Positions 50,547 through 59,669 of a stretch of 64,000 nt of DNA are shown piece by piece. This DNA comes from Planctomycetota bacterium (GTDB lineage: Bacteria > Planctomycetota > UBA8742 > UBA2392). Within the stretch, counting starts at the first letter, position 1, and every line of letters begins with the position of its first letter. Location of the stretch: assembly GCA_019636215.1 (NCBI GenBank), contig JAHBXZ010000014.1, positions 1-64,000 of the forward strand, written 5' to 3'. The notes beneath the pieces were generated by a model. That model was given only the letters and a program-made list of their open reading frames with translations, ran no database searches and was not told the DNA's origin. The translations under genes and the position numbers were made by a program.

Positions 50547-50574
50547 AAAGGGCCTGCCTTGCGGCAGGCCCTTT
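50547..50574 (+). terminator. Hairpin terminator after the giant surface gene
   Basis: Perfect 12-bp stem AAAGGGCCTGCC (50547-50558) with GGCAGGCCCTTT (50563-50574), TTGC loop, 18 bp past the stop. The following CCAATTTT is only weakly T-rich. Confidence 0.8.
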
Positions 50575-50619
50575 CCAATTTTGCGGCAGCCTGTCACCGG
50601 CAATGCCTACAATCCTGAA

Positions 50620-52179
50620 GTGAACCCTGAAACTGCCGAGACGGCATACCTGTTTCGCCACGCGTTGCTGCGCGATGCGGCCTATGAACTGCAGCTTCCT
50701 GCCGTTCGCGCGCAGCTGCACGGCTTTGCGCTCTACCTGCTTGAGGGTATCCTCGGCGGCAGACCTCCGGCGCAGCATCCACTCGACCAGAGTTACGGCA
50801 TGGCGTCGTGTGGGCATGACAGTGATCCTTATGCGCTTGAGCTTGCCCGCCACGCGCAGCAGGCGCGGGGGCCGGAGGGCGACAACGCAACCCAATCGGA
50901 CTTCGCCCGGCTTTTCGTTCTGTACTTGCGTCGCGCCGCCGAGTACGCCGAACGCAACTACCGTTTTGTGGATGCCGCCGCGCTCTGGCGTGAAGTTGCG
51001 GAGAATCAGTCAGGCGCAGCTCGCGCCGAGGCGATCCGTCGGCAGGCAAGCGCCGCCCAATCAGGCGGACTCGCGGCCCAGGCGGAAGAAGCGTATCTGC
51101 AGGCAACTCTCTTGCTGGAGGGTTCCGACAACGACCTGTTGCTTGCCGCTACCCTGGCGGGTTTTTCGGGGCTCTATCACGAAACTGGGCGTGTGAATGA
51201 AGCCGAACGGAACTACCAACGCACACTGGAACTCTACAGGCGGCTTGGCAACCGCCGCAACGAGGGCATCGTGCTGTCCAACCTGGCGTCACTGCAAAAG
51301 GAGACCGGCCGTGCCGCACTTGCCGAGGGCCAGTTTCAGCAGGCGCTGGCGATCCACCGCGAAGTCGGCAACCGTCGCAGCGAGGGCATGGCACTTGGCG
51401 CGCTTGCCCTTCTGTATCAGCAGACCGGGCGTCTGGACGATGCGGGCAGGCATTACGATTTTGCCCTTGCCATCCTGAACGAGGTCGGCGATCGACGCGC
51501 CCTGGGCATAACTCTGGGCAATCTGGCGGGACTGGATCACGAGCGCGGCCGAGCTACCCAAGCAGAGGCCCAATATCGCCATGCTCTGGCGCTGCACCGG
51601 GAAACGGGAAACCGGCGATATGAGGGGATCACGCTTTCCAATCTTGCAGCCCTGTGTTTCGAGGCCGGCCGCACGGACGAGGCCGAAGGCTTCTTTGCGC
51701 GGGCGCTTGGCATTCATCGCGAAGTAGACAACCGTCGCTCTGAGGCCATGGTGCTTGCCAACTTGGCGCACATGTACGCCAACCTGAACCGGTTGGAGGA
51801 CGCTGAGACATGCTTTGTCCAAGGCTTGCGGCTTGACCGCGCCGTGGGCAACAGGCGTGGCGAGGGCATAACCCTGGGCAACATGGGCGCCTTTCACTTC
51901 CGGATGGGACAGTATGAACAGAGTCTTGCGGAACTGGAGGCTGCCCTGTCCTTACACCGCCAGTCGGGCAACCGCCGCTTTGAGGGCATCCATGGTTGTG
52001 ATTACGCCCTGTGCCTGCTGGTCGTTGGCAGGAGAGGCCCCGCCCTGCAGGCCTGGCAGGATGCAGCACAGGCCTTGCGGGCCGTTGGTGACGCGATCTG
52101 GATGGATCGTAAGTTGGCGGAGATGCGCAAGACCTGCGCAGATTGGGGCCTGCCCTCTCTGGACGAGGCCGCGCCATGA
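50620..52179 (+). CDS. TPR protein with STAND-type C-terminal motif but no ATPase domain (paralogue 1)
   Basis: GTG at 50620 (VNPETAETAYLFRH) is chosen by likeness to its neighbour; no Shine-Dalgarno is clear and a TTG at 50581 is in frame. The first 40 residues (YLFRHALLRDAAYELQLP) match the helical segment that follows the ATPase in STAND and cyclase-linked AAA proteins (FRHALxxDAAY). From about 190 there are eight or so tetratricopeptide repeats of 40 residues with a very regular GNRRxEGIxLxNLA core. No P-loop, no helix-turn-helix. 519 residues. Stop overlaps the next paralogue as ATGA. Probably a scaffold for protein contacts; partner unknown. Confidence 0.82.
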   Translation: MNPETAETAYLFRHALLRDAAYELQLPAVRAQLHGFALYLLEGILGGRPPAQHPLDQSYGMASCGHDSDPYALELARHAQQARGPEGDNATQSDFARLFVLYLRRAAEYAERNYRFVDAAALWREVAENQSGAARAEAIRRQASAAQSGGLAAQAEEAYLQATLLLEGSDNDLLLAATLAGFSGLYHETGRVNEAERNYQRTLELYRRLGNRRNEGIVLSNLASLQKETGRAALAEGQFQQALAIHREVGNRRSEGMALGALALLYQQTGRLDDAGRHYDFALAILNEVGDRRALGITLGNLAGLDHERGRATQAEAQYRHALALHRETGNRRYEGITLSNLAALCFEAGRTDEAEGFFARALGIHREVDNRRSEAMVLANLAHMYANLNRLEDAETCFVQGLRLDRAVGNRRGEGITLGNMGAFHFRMGQYEQSLAELEAALSLHRQSGNRRFEGIHGCDYALCLLVVGRRGPALQAWQDAAQALRAVGDAIWMDRKLAEMRKTCADWGLPSLDEAAP

Positions 52180-53606
52180 CAAGCACCGACCGGCCCGACG
52201 GACTTTTCGCCGAGACAGCCTATCTCTTTCGCCACGCGCTGCTGCGCGACGCGGCCTACGGGTTGCAGTTGCCTGGCGACCGCGCCCCACTGCATGCCAT
52301 CGCCCTCGAGCTCCTTGAACAGTTGTGCGGTGGCAGGCCCCCGATGCCCGAACTGGGTCAAGTGGACTCATATGCCGCACATGCCAGCGACACGATCGCG
52401 CCGGAGCTTGCGGCGCATTGTGCCGGAGCCAGTGGCGGGGTCGAACTGGACCCAGTTCGAAGGCTGTACTTGTATCGTGCCGCCAGGCACTCCGACGCGA
52501 ACTACCTGCACGAAGAAGCAGCGAAGCGATACCAGGCGTTTGCCGATGCCGCCAGCGCGACTGAGCGTCCTTTCGGGCTGCTGGCTGCCGGTCTTTCCGC
52601 ACGGAACCTGTTTCACAATGACCTTGCCGCGCGGATGTTCGCCGGCGCACTAGAGGGGTTCCAGGCCGCGGGAAACGCCCGGGGCACCGCCCTGGCCAAG
52701 GCAGCGATGGCCGACATGCTTCGCGACGTCGGCCACAGTGATCGCGCAGAGCAGTTGCTTAACGAAGCGGCAGCTTCATTTGCGGAGTTGGGTGATGCGG
52801 TTTCCACAAATCGCATGAGATCCAGCCTTGCCATCGTGTTCTGGCGCACAGACCGGCAGGCGAAGGCCGAGCAGGAGTTTCTGGCATGCATTGAGACCGC
52901 CCGCGCGCAGGGCAATCAGCGTGCGGATAGGGTGGCCACGATGAACCTGGCAGGGCTTTACATGTCACAGGGCAAGCGTGATGCAGCCGAAAGGCTGTGG
53001 AACGAGGCTTTGAAGATGCACCGTGAAGCTGGAGATCAGGTTTACTCGGGCATCGCGCTGGGCAACCTGGCCAACCTTTACAGTGAAACGGGCAGGGTAG
53101 ACTTGGCCGAGTCCGTGTTTGCGCAGGCGCTGGAACTGCAGCGCGCCACAGGAAATCGCCGCAGCCAGGGCCTGACGCTGGGCAACCTCTCACGCCACTA
53201 TCAGCGCCTGAAACAGCCCGACCGCGCCACTGGCGCCATGCTGGAAGCAATTGCCATTTTGCGTGAGATTGGCGACAGGCACGCGTTGGCCATCAGCCAG
53301 GGCAGCCTGGCCACGCTGGCACACCAGGCAGGAAGGCTGAAGGAAGCCGCAAGCCTGTTCGAGGAATGCCTGGCGGTGCTGGAGGAGTTCAAGGACTCTC
53401 GTTACGCGGGTATCAATCTGTGTGACTATGCTCTGCTGAAGGCAACGATGGGCGATGTCGCGGCGGCCGGGGCCATGTGGCGAAAGGGCCATTCGCAGCT
53501 CCTGGATGCAGGCGACAGCGTCTGGGCCGAACATTATGTCGCGACGATGCGCCGGGCATGCAGCGATCACGGCCTGCCGCCATTTGATCAGGAACACTCC
53601 CTCTGA
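52176..53606 (+). CDS. TPR protein with STAND-type N-terminal motif (paralogue 2)
   Basis: ATG at 52176 overlaps the stop of paralogue 1. The N-terminal AETAYLFRHALLRDAAYGLQ is nearly identical to the neighbour's, and the C-terminal end (CDYALLKATMGDVAAAGAMW, MRRACSDHGLPPFDQE) also corresponds to it (CDYALCLLVVGRR, MRKTCADWGLPSLDE). The TPR region is shorter and more diverged, with units such as GIALGNLANLYSETGRVDLA. 476 residues, soluble. A tandem duplication, expressed as one coupled unit. Confidence 0.82.
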   Translation: MTSTDRPDGLFAETAYLFRHALLRDAAYGLQLPGDRAPLHAIALELLEQLCGGRPPMPELGQVDSYAAHASDTIAPELAAHCAGASGGVELDPVRRLYLYRAARHSDANYLHEEAAKRYQAFADAASATERPFGLLAAGLSARNLFHNDLAARMFAGALEGFQAAGNARGTALAKAAMADMLRDVGHSDRAEQLLNEAAASFAELGDAVSTNRMRSSLAIVFWRTDRQAKAEQEFLACIETARAQGNQRADRVATMNLAGLYMSQGKRDAAERLWNEALKMHREAGDQVYSGIALGNLANLYSETGRVDLAESVFAQALELQRATGNRRSQGLTLGNLSRHYQRLKQPDRATGAMLEAIAILREIGDRHALAISQGSLATLAHQAGRLKEAASLFEECLAVLEEFKDSRYAGINLCDYALLKATMGDVAAAGAMWRKGHSQLLDAGDSVWAEHYVATMRRACSDHGLPPFDQEHSL

Positions 53607-53622
53607 CGCATGACGGCTGGTG

Positions 53623-53642
53623 GTGCCGCGGGCCGGCGGCAC
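53623..53642. terminator. Hairpin between convergent TPR and katG genes
   Basis: Stem GTGCCGC (53623-53629) with GCGGCAC (53636-53642) in the 53-bp gap between stop codons. No T-tract on either side, so termination is only suggested by position. Confidence 0.4.
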
Positions 53643-53659
53643 GGCCGCGAAACTCAGGC

Positions 53660-55834
<2,175 letters not shown>

Positions 55835-55835
55835 C

Positions 55836-55955
55836 TAACCACAGATGGACACAGATAAACACAGATTATGGCATCGAGAAGCCTGAAAAATTTCGAGACA
55901 GGGGTTTCAAGACATCACGAGGCAATCTGTGTGCATCCGTGTTCATCTGTGGTTT
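55836..55955. repeat. Long hairpin element with period-10 arms (element D)
   Basis: The 32-nt arms at 55836-55867 and 55924-55955 are reverse complements with few mismatches. The left arm is built of decamers (CACAGATGGA, CACAGATAAA, CACAGATT). The element lies upstream of katG, between it and the M14 peptidase stop, and is more AT-rich than the flanks. The 56-bp middle has no clear feature. Confidence 0.85.
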
Positions 55956-56014
55956 CAAATTGCAGTGCGCGGCGAAACGTTTGGACCAATAAGTGTCAAT
56001 CTGCGTTCTCGCCG

Positions 56015-56923
56015 TTACGTTTGGTCCAGTGCGTAGTTGATCGCGGCACACACCGCAGCGGCCTGGGCAGCATTGCATTCTTCGGGGTTGGTGCGAGGGC
56101 TGTCGGGATAAACTTCTGTGGTGGTGCGGTACTTCGCGCCAGTCATCCCTGCGCACAGGCCCAGTTCTTCGAACGCATACCGGATCACGCCGGCATCCAC
56201 GGTGGGGGAGTCGATCACTTTGCCCTGCGGGTCGGGTGGTGCAATGTGCGTGACCTTCTCGACGGCGGCGATGATCGCGGCGTGGAACTCCGGCTGCGGG
56301 TTTTTGGAATCATCCACCAGGTAGAAGCCGTCCGGGATACTGGAGGGCTTGTGCGGCTTGCCATCGCGCGCCGCCAAGGCGGGGCCGAACTCGGTTTCGT
56401 CGGTGTCTGTGGTCTCGTGCAGATCGAGATGCACCAACACGCGCAGCGGCGCAACCAGCCGCATCAGCGCCGCGCACTCTTTCACCTGCGTGTCAGCCTT
56501 AAAGGAACGATTGGGGTCGATCGCGTGGGGCGTCCAGCGGTGGATGCGCTCGTAGCCCCAGGGGCAGACACAGGGTGCGATCAGGATGTTACAGCGGCCG
56601 TCGTAGTCCGCCGCGTGCATATCGGCGAACCGCAGCGCGCCGTGCACACCGCTGGTCTCGTAGCCGTGCACGCCGCCCGTAACCAGCACCACGGGCAGGC
56701 TCTCCAGCCAGTTGCGGCTGCGCAGGGCTAACAGTGGATACTGTTCAGGTGGGTATTCGATGCGGCCGTACTCGACGACATCAAAGCGTGGCCGCAAACG
56801 CTCGATAACGCTCAGCACGTCCGTGGCGTAGCTGCGGTGCCGCTTCTGCATCGACAACCAGGCGGCCTTCTCAGCATCGCCCCACGGCTGGCCGGGGGTG
56901 CCGATCGGATAGGGCGTGGTCAT
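56015..56923 (-). CDS. M14-type (succinylglutamate desuccinylase/aspartoacylase-like) zinc hydrolase
   Basis: ATG at 56923 (MTTPYPIGTPG) is preferred; the frame runs on upstream over the terminator of the next gene without family sequence. Zinc ligands are visible in VTGGVHGYETSG (His, Glu) and VLVHLDLHETTD (His), and a catalytic Glu is expected in the TTTEVYPDSP segment. Typical of carboxypeptidases of the M14 clan that act on small peptides or N-acyl amino acids. 302 residues, no signal peptide, so cytoplasmic. Follows the BoxB-like gene on the same strand but is separated by a hairpin. Confidence 0.82.
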   Translation of the reverse strand: MTTPYPIGTPGQPWGDAEKAAWLSMQKRHRSYATDVLSVIERLRPRFDVVEYGRIEYPPEQYPLLALRSRNWLESLPVVLVTGGVHGYETSGVHGALRFADMHAADYDGRCNILIAPCVCPWGYERIHRWTPHAIDPNRSFKADTQVKECAALMRLVAPLRVLVHLDLHETTDTDETEFGPALAARDGKPHKPSSIPDGFYLVDDSKNPQPEFHAAIIAAVEKVTHIAPPDPQGKVIDSPTVDAGVIRYAFEELGLCAGMTGAKYRTTTEVYPDSPRTNPEECNAAQAAAVCAAINYALDQT

Positions 56924-56968
56924 GCCGGCTGCCTCCACTTCAAGGGTGTCCTCTGACACCCAAAACAC

Positions 56969-56991
56969 GGCGCGGGCCGGGGGCCCGCGCC
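56969..56991 (-). terminator. Hairpin terminator candidate after the BoxB-like gene
   Basis: Perfect 10-bp GC stem (56969-56978 with 56982-56991, 3-nt loop). Leftward it is followed by GTGTTTTGGG, a modest T-tract. Confidence 0.65.
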
Positions 56992-57018
56992 AGGTGCAGG
57001 CGAGACGCCTGCGCTTCC

Positions 57019-58212
57019 TTACTTGCCCAGCGTGGCCTTGCGGATGTTTTCCTGGTAGCCCCACAGGTCTTTAGGCAGGGGCTTGTCGGCGATCCAGTTG
57101 GGGTCCTTGAAGATGCCGGCCAGCAGCTTGTAGTCGGCCTCGCTGGGCAGGTTTTCCTTCAGGTGCTGTTGCCCCTGCTCCTCGGTCAGCTTCTCGCCCT
57201 TGACGCTCCAGGGCTGGTTGGCATAGCGGCCGATGGCGCGGTGGAACTTCTCGTCCGGCATGGAAAGCTTCTGCTCGCCGGGGATGAAGCTGTTCAGGCG
57301 GTTGACGATGTCGGCCACCTCCACGTGGTACAGCATGCGGTTGTGGTGGTTGAGTTCCTTGCGGTCGGGGTCAAGGTTGCCGGCGGCGCGCTGTTTGTCT
57401 TCGTCAAAGCGCGCCTTGAATCCCCACACGTAGCCCCACTCGGCGGTGCTGGATTCATCCTTGCCGAACAGGTCCATCGCGCAGGAGATCCACTTGTTGA
57501 AGAAGCGTTGCAGCACCGGCACAGGAACCTGGCCGGCCTTGACAATGCGCGTCAGACCGTCGTTGCCGCTGCCCAGGTGGAACGCCTCTTCGCGCAGCAT
57601 GGGGCCAGCGCTGCGGGCAAGCGGGCTGAATCCGCAGGGCTTGAGCATGCCAAGCTGGAACTTGCCGTCGCGGTCGACAAAGCAGGTGTAGGCATAGAAG
57701 TCGAGCCAGTTGTCCACGGCCTCGTTGAACGCGCCCAGCAGGCGAGGGTTCTTGGTTTCGGGAAAGGCCTCGCGGGCGCGGCGCTCCAGCAACTTGCGGG
57801 CTTCCACTTTGCCTGACGTCCCGAAGTGCTCAACCAGGATGTGGCACATCTGCAGGCCGTGGCGGATTTCTTCCAGCATGATGCGCACGGCGGCGTAGCG
57901 GTCGTAGTCGTGGGGCACGGATTCAAGCAGGCGGCGCTGCTGCTCGACGCTGGCGAACTCGGTGTCGCCCTGCACGTAGGTCAGCGCCAGCAGGCTGTCG
58001 CGCATGTTCTGGGTGGGAATCTGGGTTACGCGGTCCCACTTGGCCTGGCCTTTGAAGTCGCCGAACTCGATTTCGGGCGCGATCTTGTCGTCGTAGATCG
58101 GCGTCATGATGAAGTTCTCGGCGTCTTCAATCTTTACGCCGATGTCCGACTGCCACTCCTTCAGGTAATCCATCCAGTCACTGAAGGTGCCGATGTTCTT
58201 GATGACTTGCAT
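57019..58212 (-). CDS. BoxB/PaaA-like ferritin-fold diiron protein
   Basis: Resembles the oxygenase component of benzoyl-CoA 2,3-epoxidase (BoxB) and phenylacetyl-CoA epoxidase. The diiron ligands are suggested by two ExxH motifs, EEIRHGLQMCH and LREEAFHLGSG, and the start FSDWMDYLKEWQSDIG is helical as expected. 397 residues against about 470 for BoxB. No BoxA-type reductase, BoxC lyase or CoA ligase is in the window, so the substrate is unknown. The TetR gene 62 bp upstream on the same strand is its probable regulator. Confidence 0.82.
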   Translation of the reverse strand: MQVIKNIGTFSDWMDYLKEWQSDIGVKIEDAENFIMTPIYDDKIAPEIEFGDFKGQAKWDRVTQIPTQNMRDSLLALTYVQGDTEFASVEQQRRLLESVPHDYDRYAAVRIMLEEIRHGLQMCHILVEHFGTSGKVEARKLLERRAREAFPETKNPRLLGAFNEAVDNWLDFYAYTCFVDRDGKFQLGMLKPCGFSPLARSAGPMLREEAFHLGSGNDGLTRIVKAGQVPVPVLQRFFNKWISCAMDLFGKDESSTAEWGYVWGFKARFDEDKQRAAGNLDPDRKELNHHNRMLYHVEVADIVNRLNSFIPGEQKLSMPDEKFHRAIGRYANQPWSVKGEKLTEEQGQQHLKENLPSEADYKLLAGIFKDPNWIADKPLPKDLWGYQENIRKATLGK

Positions 58213-58274
58213 GATCGTTCCTCGAAGGGCGGTTTCGGGTTTTCATGAGGGCCTTGTGGGCCCAGGGTGCTGGC

Positions 58275-58904
58275 TTACGCTTCGCGTTCAGACTTCTTGA
58301 GACCTTCCACAAACAGGTCCGCGTACATGCGCGCGATGTCGCTGGCGGTAAACGCGCCGTCTGGCCGGTACCACTTGCTGATCCAGTTGATCGCGCCAAG
58401 GATGGCAAAGCTGGCCAGTTTCGGGTCTGTCTTGCGGAACTGGCCGGTCTTGACTCCTTCCTGCACTACTGCGCGCATGGCGCGTTCAAACTGGTCGCGA
58501 CGGGCGATGATCTTCTGCAGAGGTTCGTCGCCCAGCACGCTGAAATCCAGCGCCAGCGCCGAGCCCTGCAGGTCGTCGATCATCACGTGCACCAGCGCGT
58601 CAATCAGCGCCGAAAGTTTCTCGGCCGCGGGCGCGCCCTTCTGTTCGTCCATTACCCGCTTGGTGGTTTCCAGCACGCGGTCGAGACTGAAGTCGTGGCA
58701 GGCGTAGAGAATCTCTTCCTTGTCCTTGAAGTAGTAGTACAGGCTGCCCTTGGTCATCAGCAGGGCTTCGCTGATTTCTTCCATGCTCGTGCCATGGAAG
58801 CCCTTGCGCCGGAAGGCCGCGGCGGCCGAACGCAGAATCGCTTCGCGCTTCATGCGCGTCTTGCGTTCACGGCGTTCGGCAGATGGCATGGCAGATCGGG
58901 CCAT
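58275..58904 (-). CDS. TetR/AcrR family transcriptional regulator
   Basis: N-terminal helix-turn-helix: ILRSAAAAFRRKGFHGTSME, then ISEALLMTKGSLYYYFKDKE, the standard TetR recognition helix with YYYF. The C-terminal ligand domain ends WISKWYRPDG, as in TetR regulators of acyl-CoA metabolism. ATG at 58904 (MARSAMPSAE) with AAGG 6 bp upstream is chosen; an earlier start at 58934 is possible. 209 residues. A candidate operator is at 58928-58949. It lies directly upstream of the BoxB-like gene, which it probably represses until an acyl-CoA binds. Confidence 0.9.
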   Translation of the reverse strand: MARSAMPSAERRERKTRMKREAILRSAAAAFRRKGFHGTSMEEISEALLMTKGSLYYYFKDKEEILYACHDFSLDRVLETTKRVMDEQKGAPAAEKLSALIDALVHVMIDDLQGSALALDFSVLGDEPLQKIIARRDQFERAMRAVVQEGVKTGQFRKTDPKLASFAILGAINWISKWYRPDGAFTASDIARMYADLFVEGLKKSEREA

Positions 58905-58927
58905 TTTGACCTTGTGTTCAAAAACCT

Positions 58928-58949
58928 GACCCAAGCGTATGTATTGGTC
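58928..58949. promoter_or_regulatory. Candidate TetR operator
   Basis: Imperfect dyad GACCCA-N10-TTGGTC, 5 of 6 arm positions matching, 24 bp upstream of the TetR start. Its spacing is typical of TetR self-regulation, but the arms are short and it could be chance. Confidence 0.3.
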
Positions 58950-58970
58950 GCACCCCGGTCAAGGGCAAGT

Positions 58971-59660
58971 TCAGGCCACAATCGCCGGCCCGCCGGGCAG
59001 CATGGCCCCGAACACCTGCAGGCTCATGGAGCCTTCGGCCGTCTCCTTGCGGACCAGCGGGCTACCGTCGCGCCGGGAAACGGAAAACACCCGGTCTTCG
59101 CACCAGGGCATGGACAGCAGGTCGGCGGGCTCAAAGTCCAGGTCAGAACCAAAGAACTCGGAAAGACCCCGGGCAATGTCGTCTTCCATGTTCTGGCGTG
59201 GCGCGCCAAAGGCCTCGGCGTAGCAGGCCAGCTTCGGTTCCAGAAGGCGCATCAGGCCGGGGGTGTCGCGCCTGCGCAGCAGGTCCCGCACCGCGATGGC
59301 AAGTGGCAGCAGTTCGGCCGGTGCGGCTTTGCGGGCGGCAATCAGGGTGGGGGCAAAGGCAGCGGTTTCGGAATCAAACCGGTGCACAAGTTCGTTGCCC
59401 GCGGGCATGCTGAATTCGCCGGCGGCCTGGGTGCTGACGACTTCGCCCTGGCGCACGCATTGCAGCGCGCCGACGAACACGGCTGCGGGGCCGCGGCGGC
59501 CGAACTCGATCTTCAGCTGGTTGCCCGCCCCGACCAGAAACGGGTTCAGCACAGTGCCCATGGATCCATCCAGCGGGCCGGTGTGCAGCGGAAAGCCGTT
59601 GATTGTAGTGGTTACCTCAAGGTCGTCGCCGGCGAGACTGAGTTGATAGAACAGGGTCAT
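58971..59660 (-). CDS. Uncharacterised protein
   Basis: No family recognised. 229 residues, soluble, no signal peptide. The N-terminal half is beta-rich (YQLSLAGDDLEVTTTINGFP, GPAAVFVGALQCVRQGEVVS), followed by an Ala-rich helical region (FAPTLIAARKAAPAELLPLA, RDTPGLMRLLEPKLACYAEA). It starts 9 bp after the stop of the large Ig-like membrane protein on the same strand, so the two are probably co-expressed. Possibly a carbohydrate-module or accessory protein of that partner; this is speculation. Confidence 0.7.
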   Translation of the reverse strand: MTLFYQLSLAGDDLEVTTTINGFPLHTGPLDGSMGTVLNPFLVGAGNQLKIEFGRRGPAAVFVGALQCVRQGEVVSTQAAGEFSMPAGNELVHRFDSETAAFAPTLIAARKAAPAELLPLAIAVRDLLRRRDTPGLMRLLEPKLACYAEAFGAPRQNMEDDIARGLSEFFGSDLDFEPADLLSMPWCEDRVFSVSRRDGSPLVRKETAEGSMSLQVFGAMLPGGPAIVA

Positions 59661-59669
59661 GGCCGGAGC

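Noticed and set aside
50620-53606. TPR proteins as LuxR/MalT-type regulators
   Set aside because: No helix-turn-helix and no P-loop in either protein.
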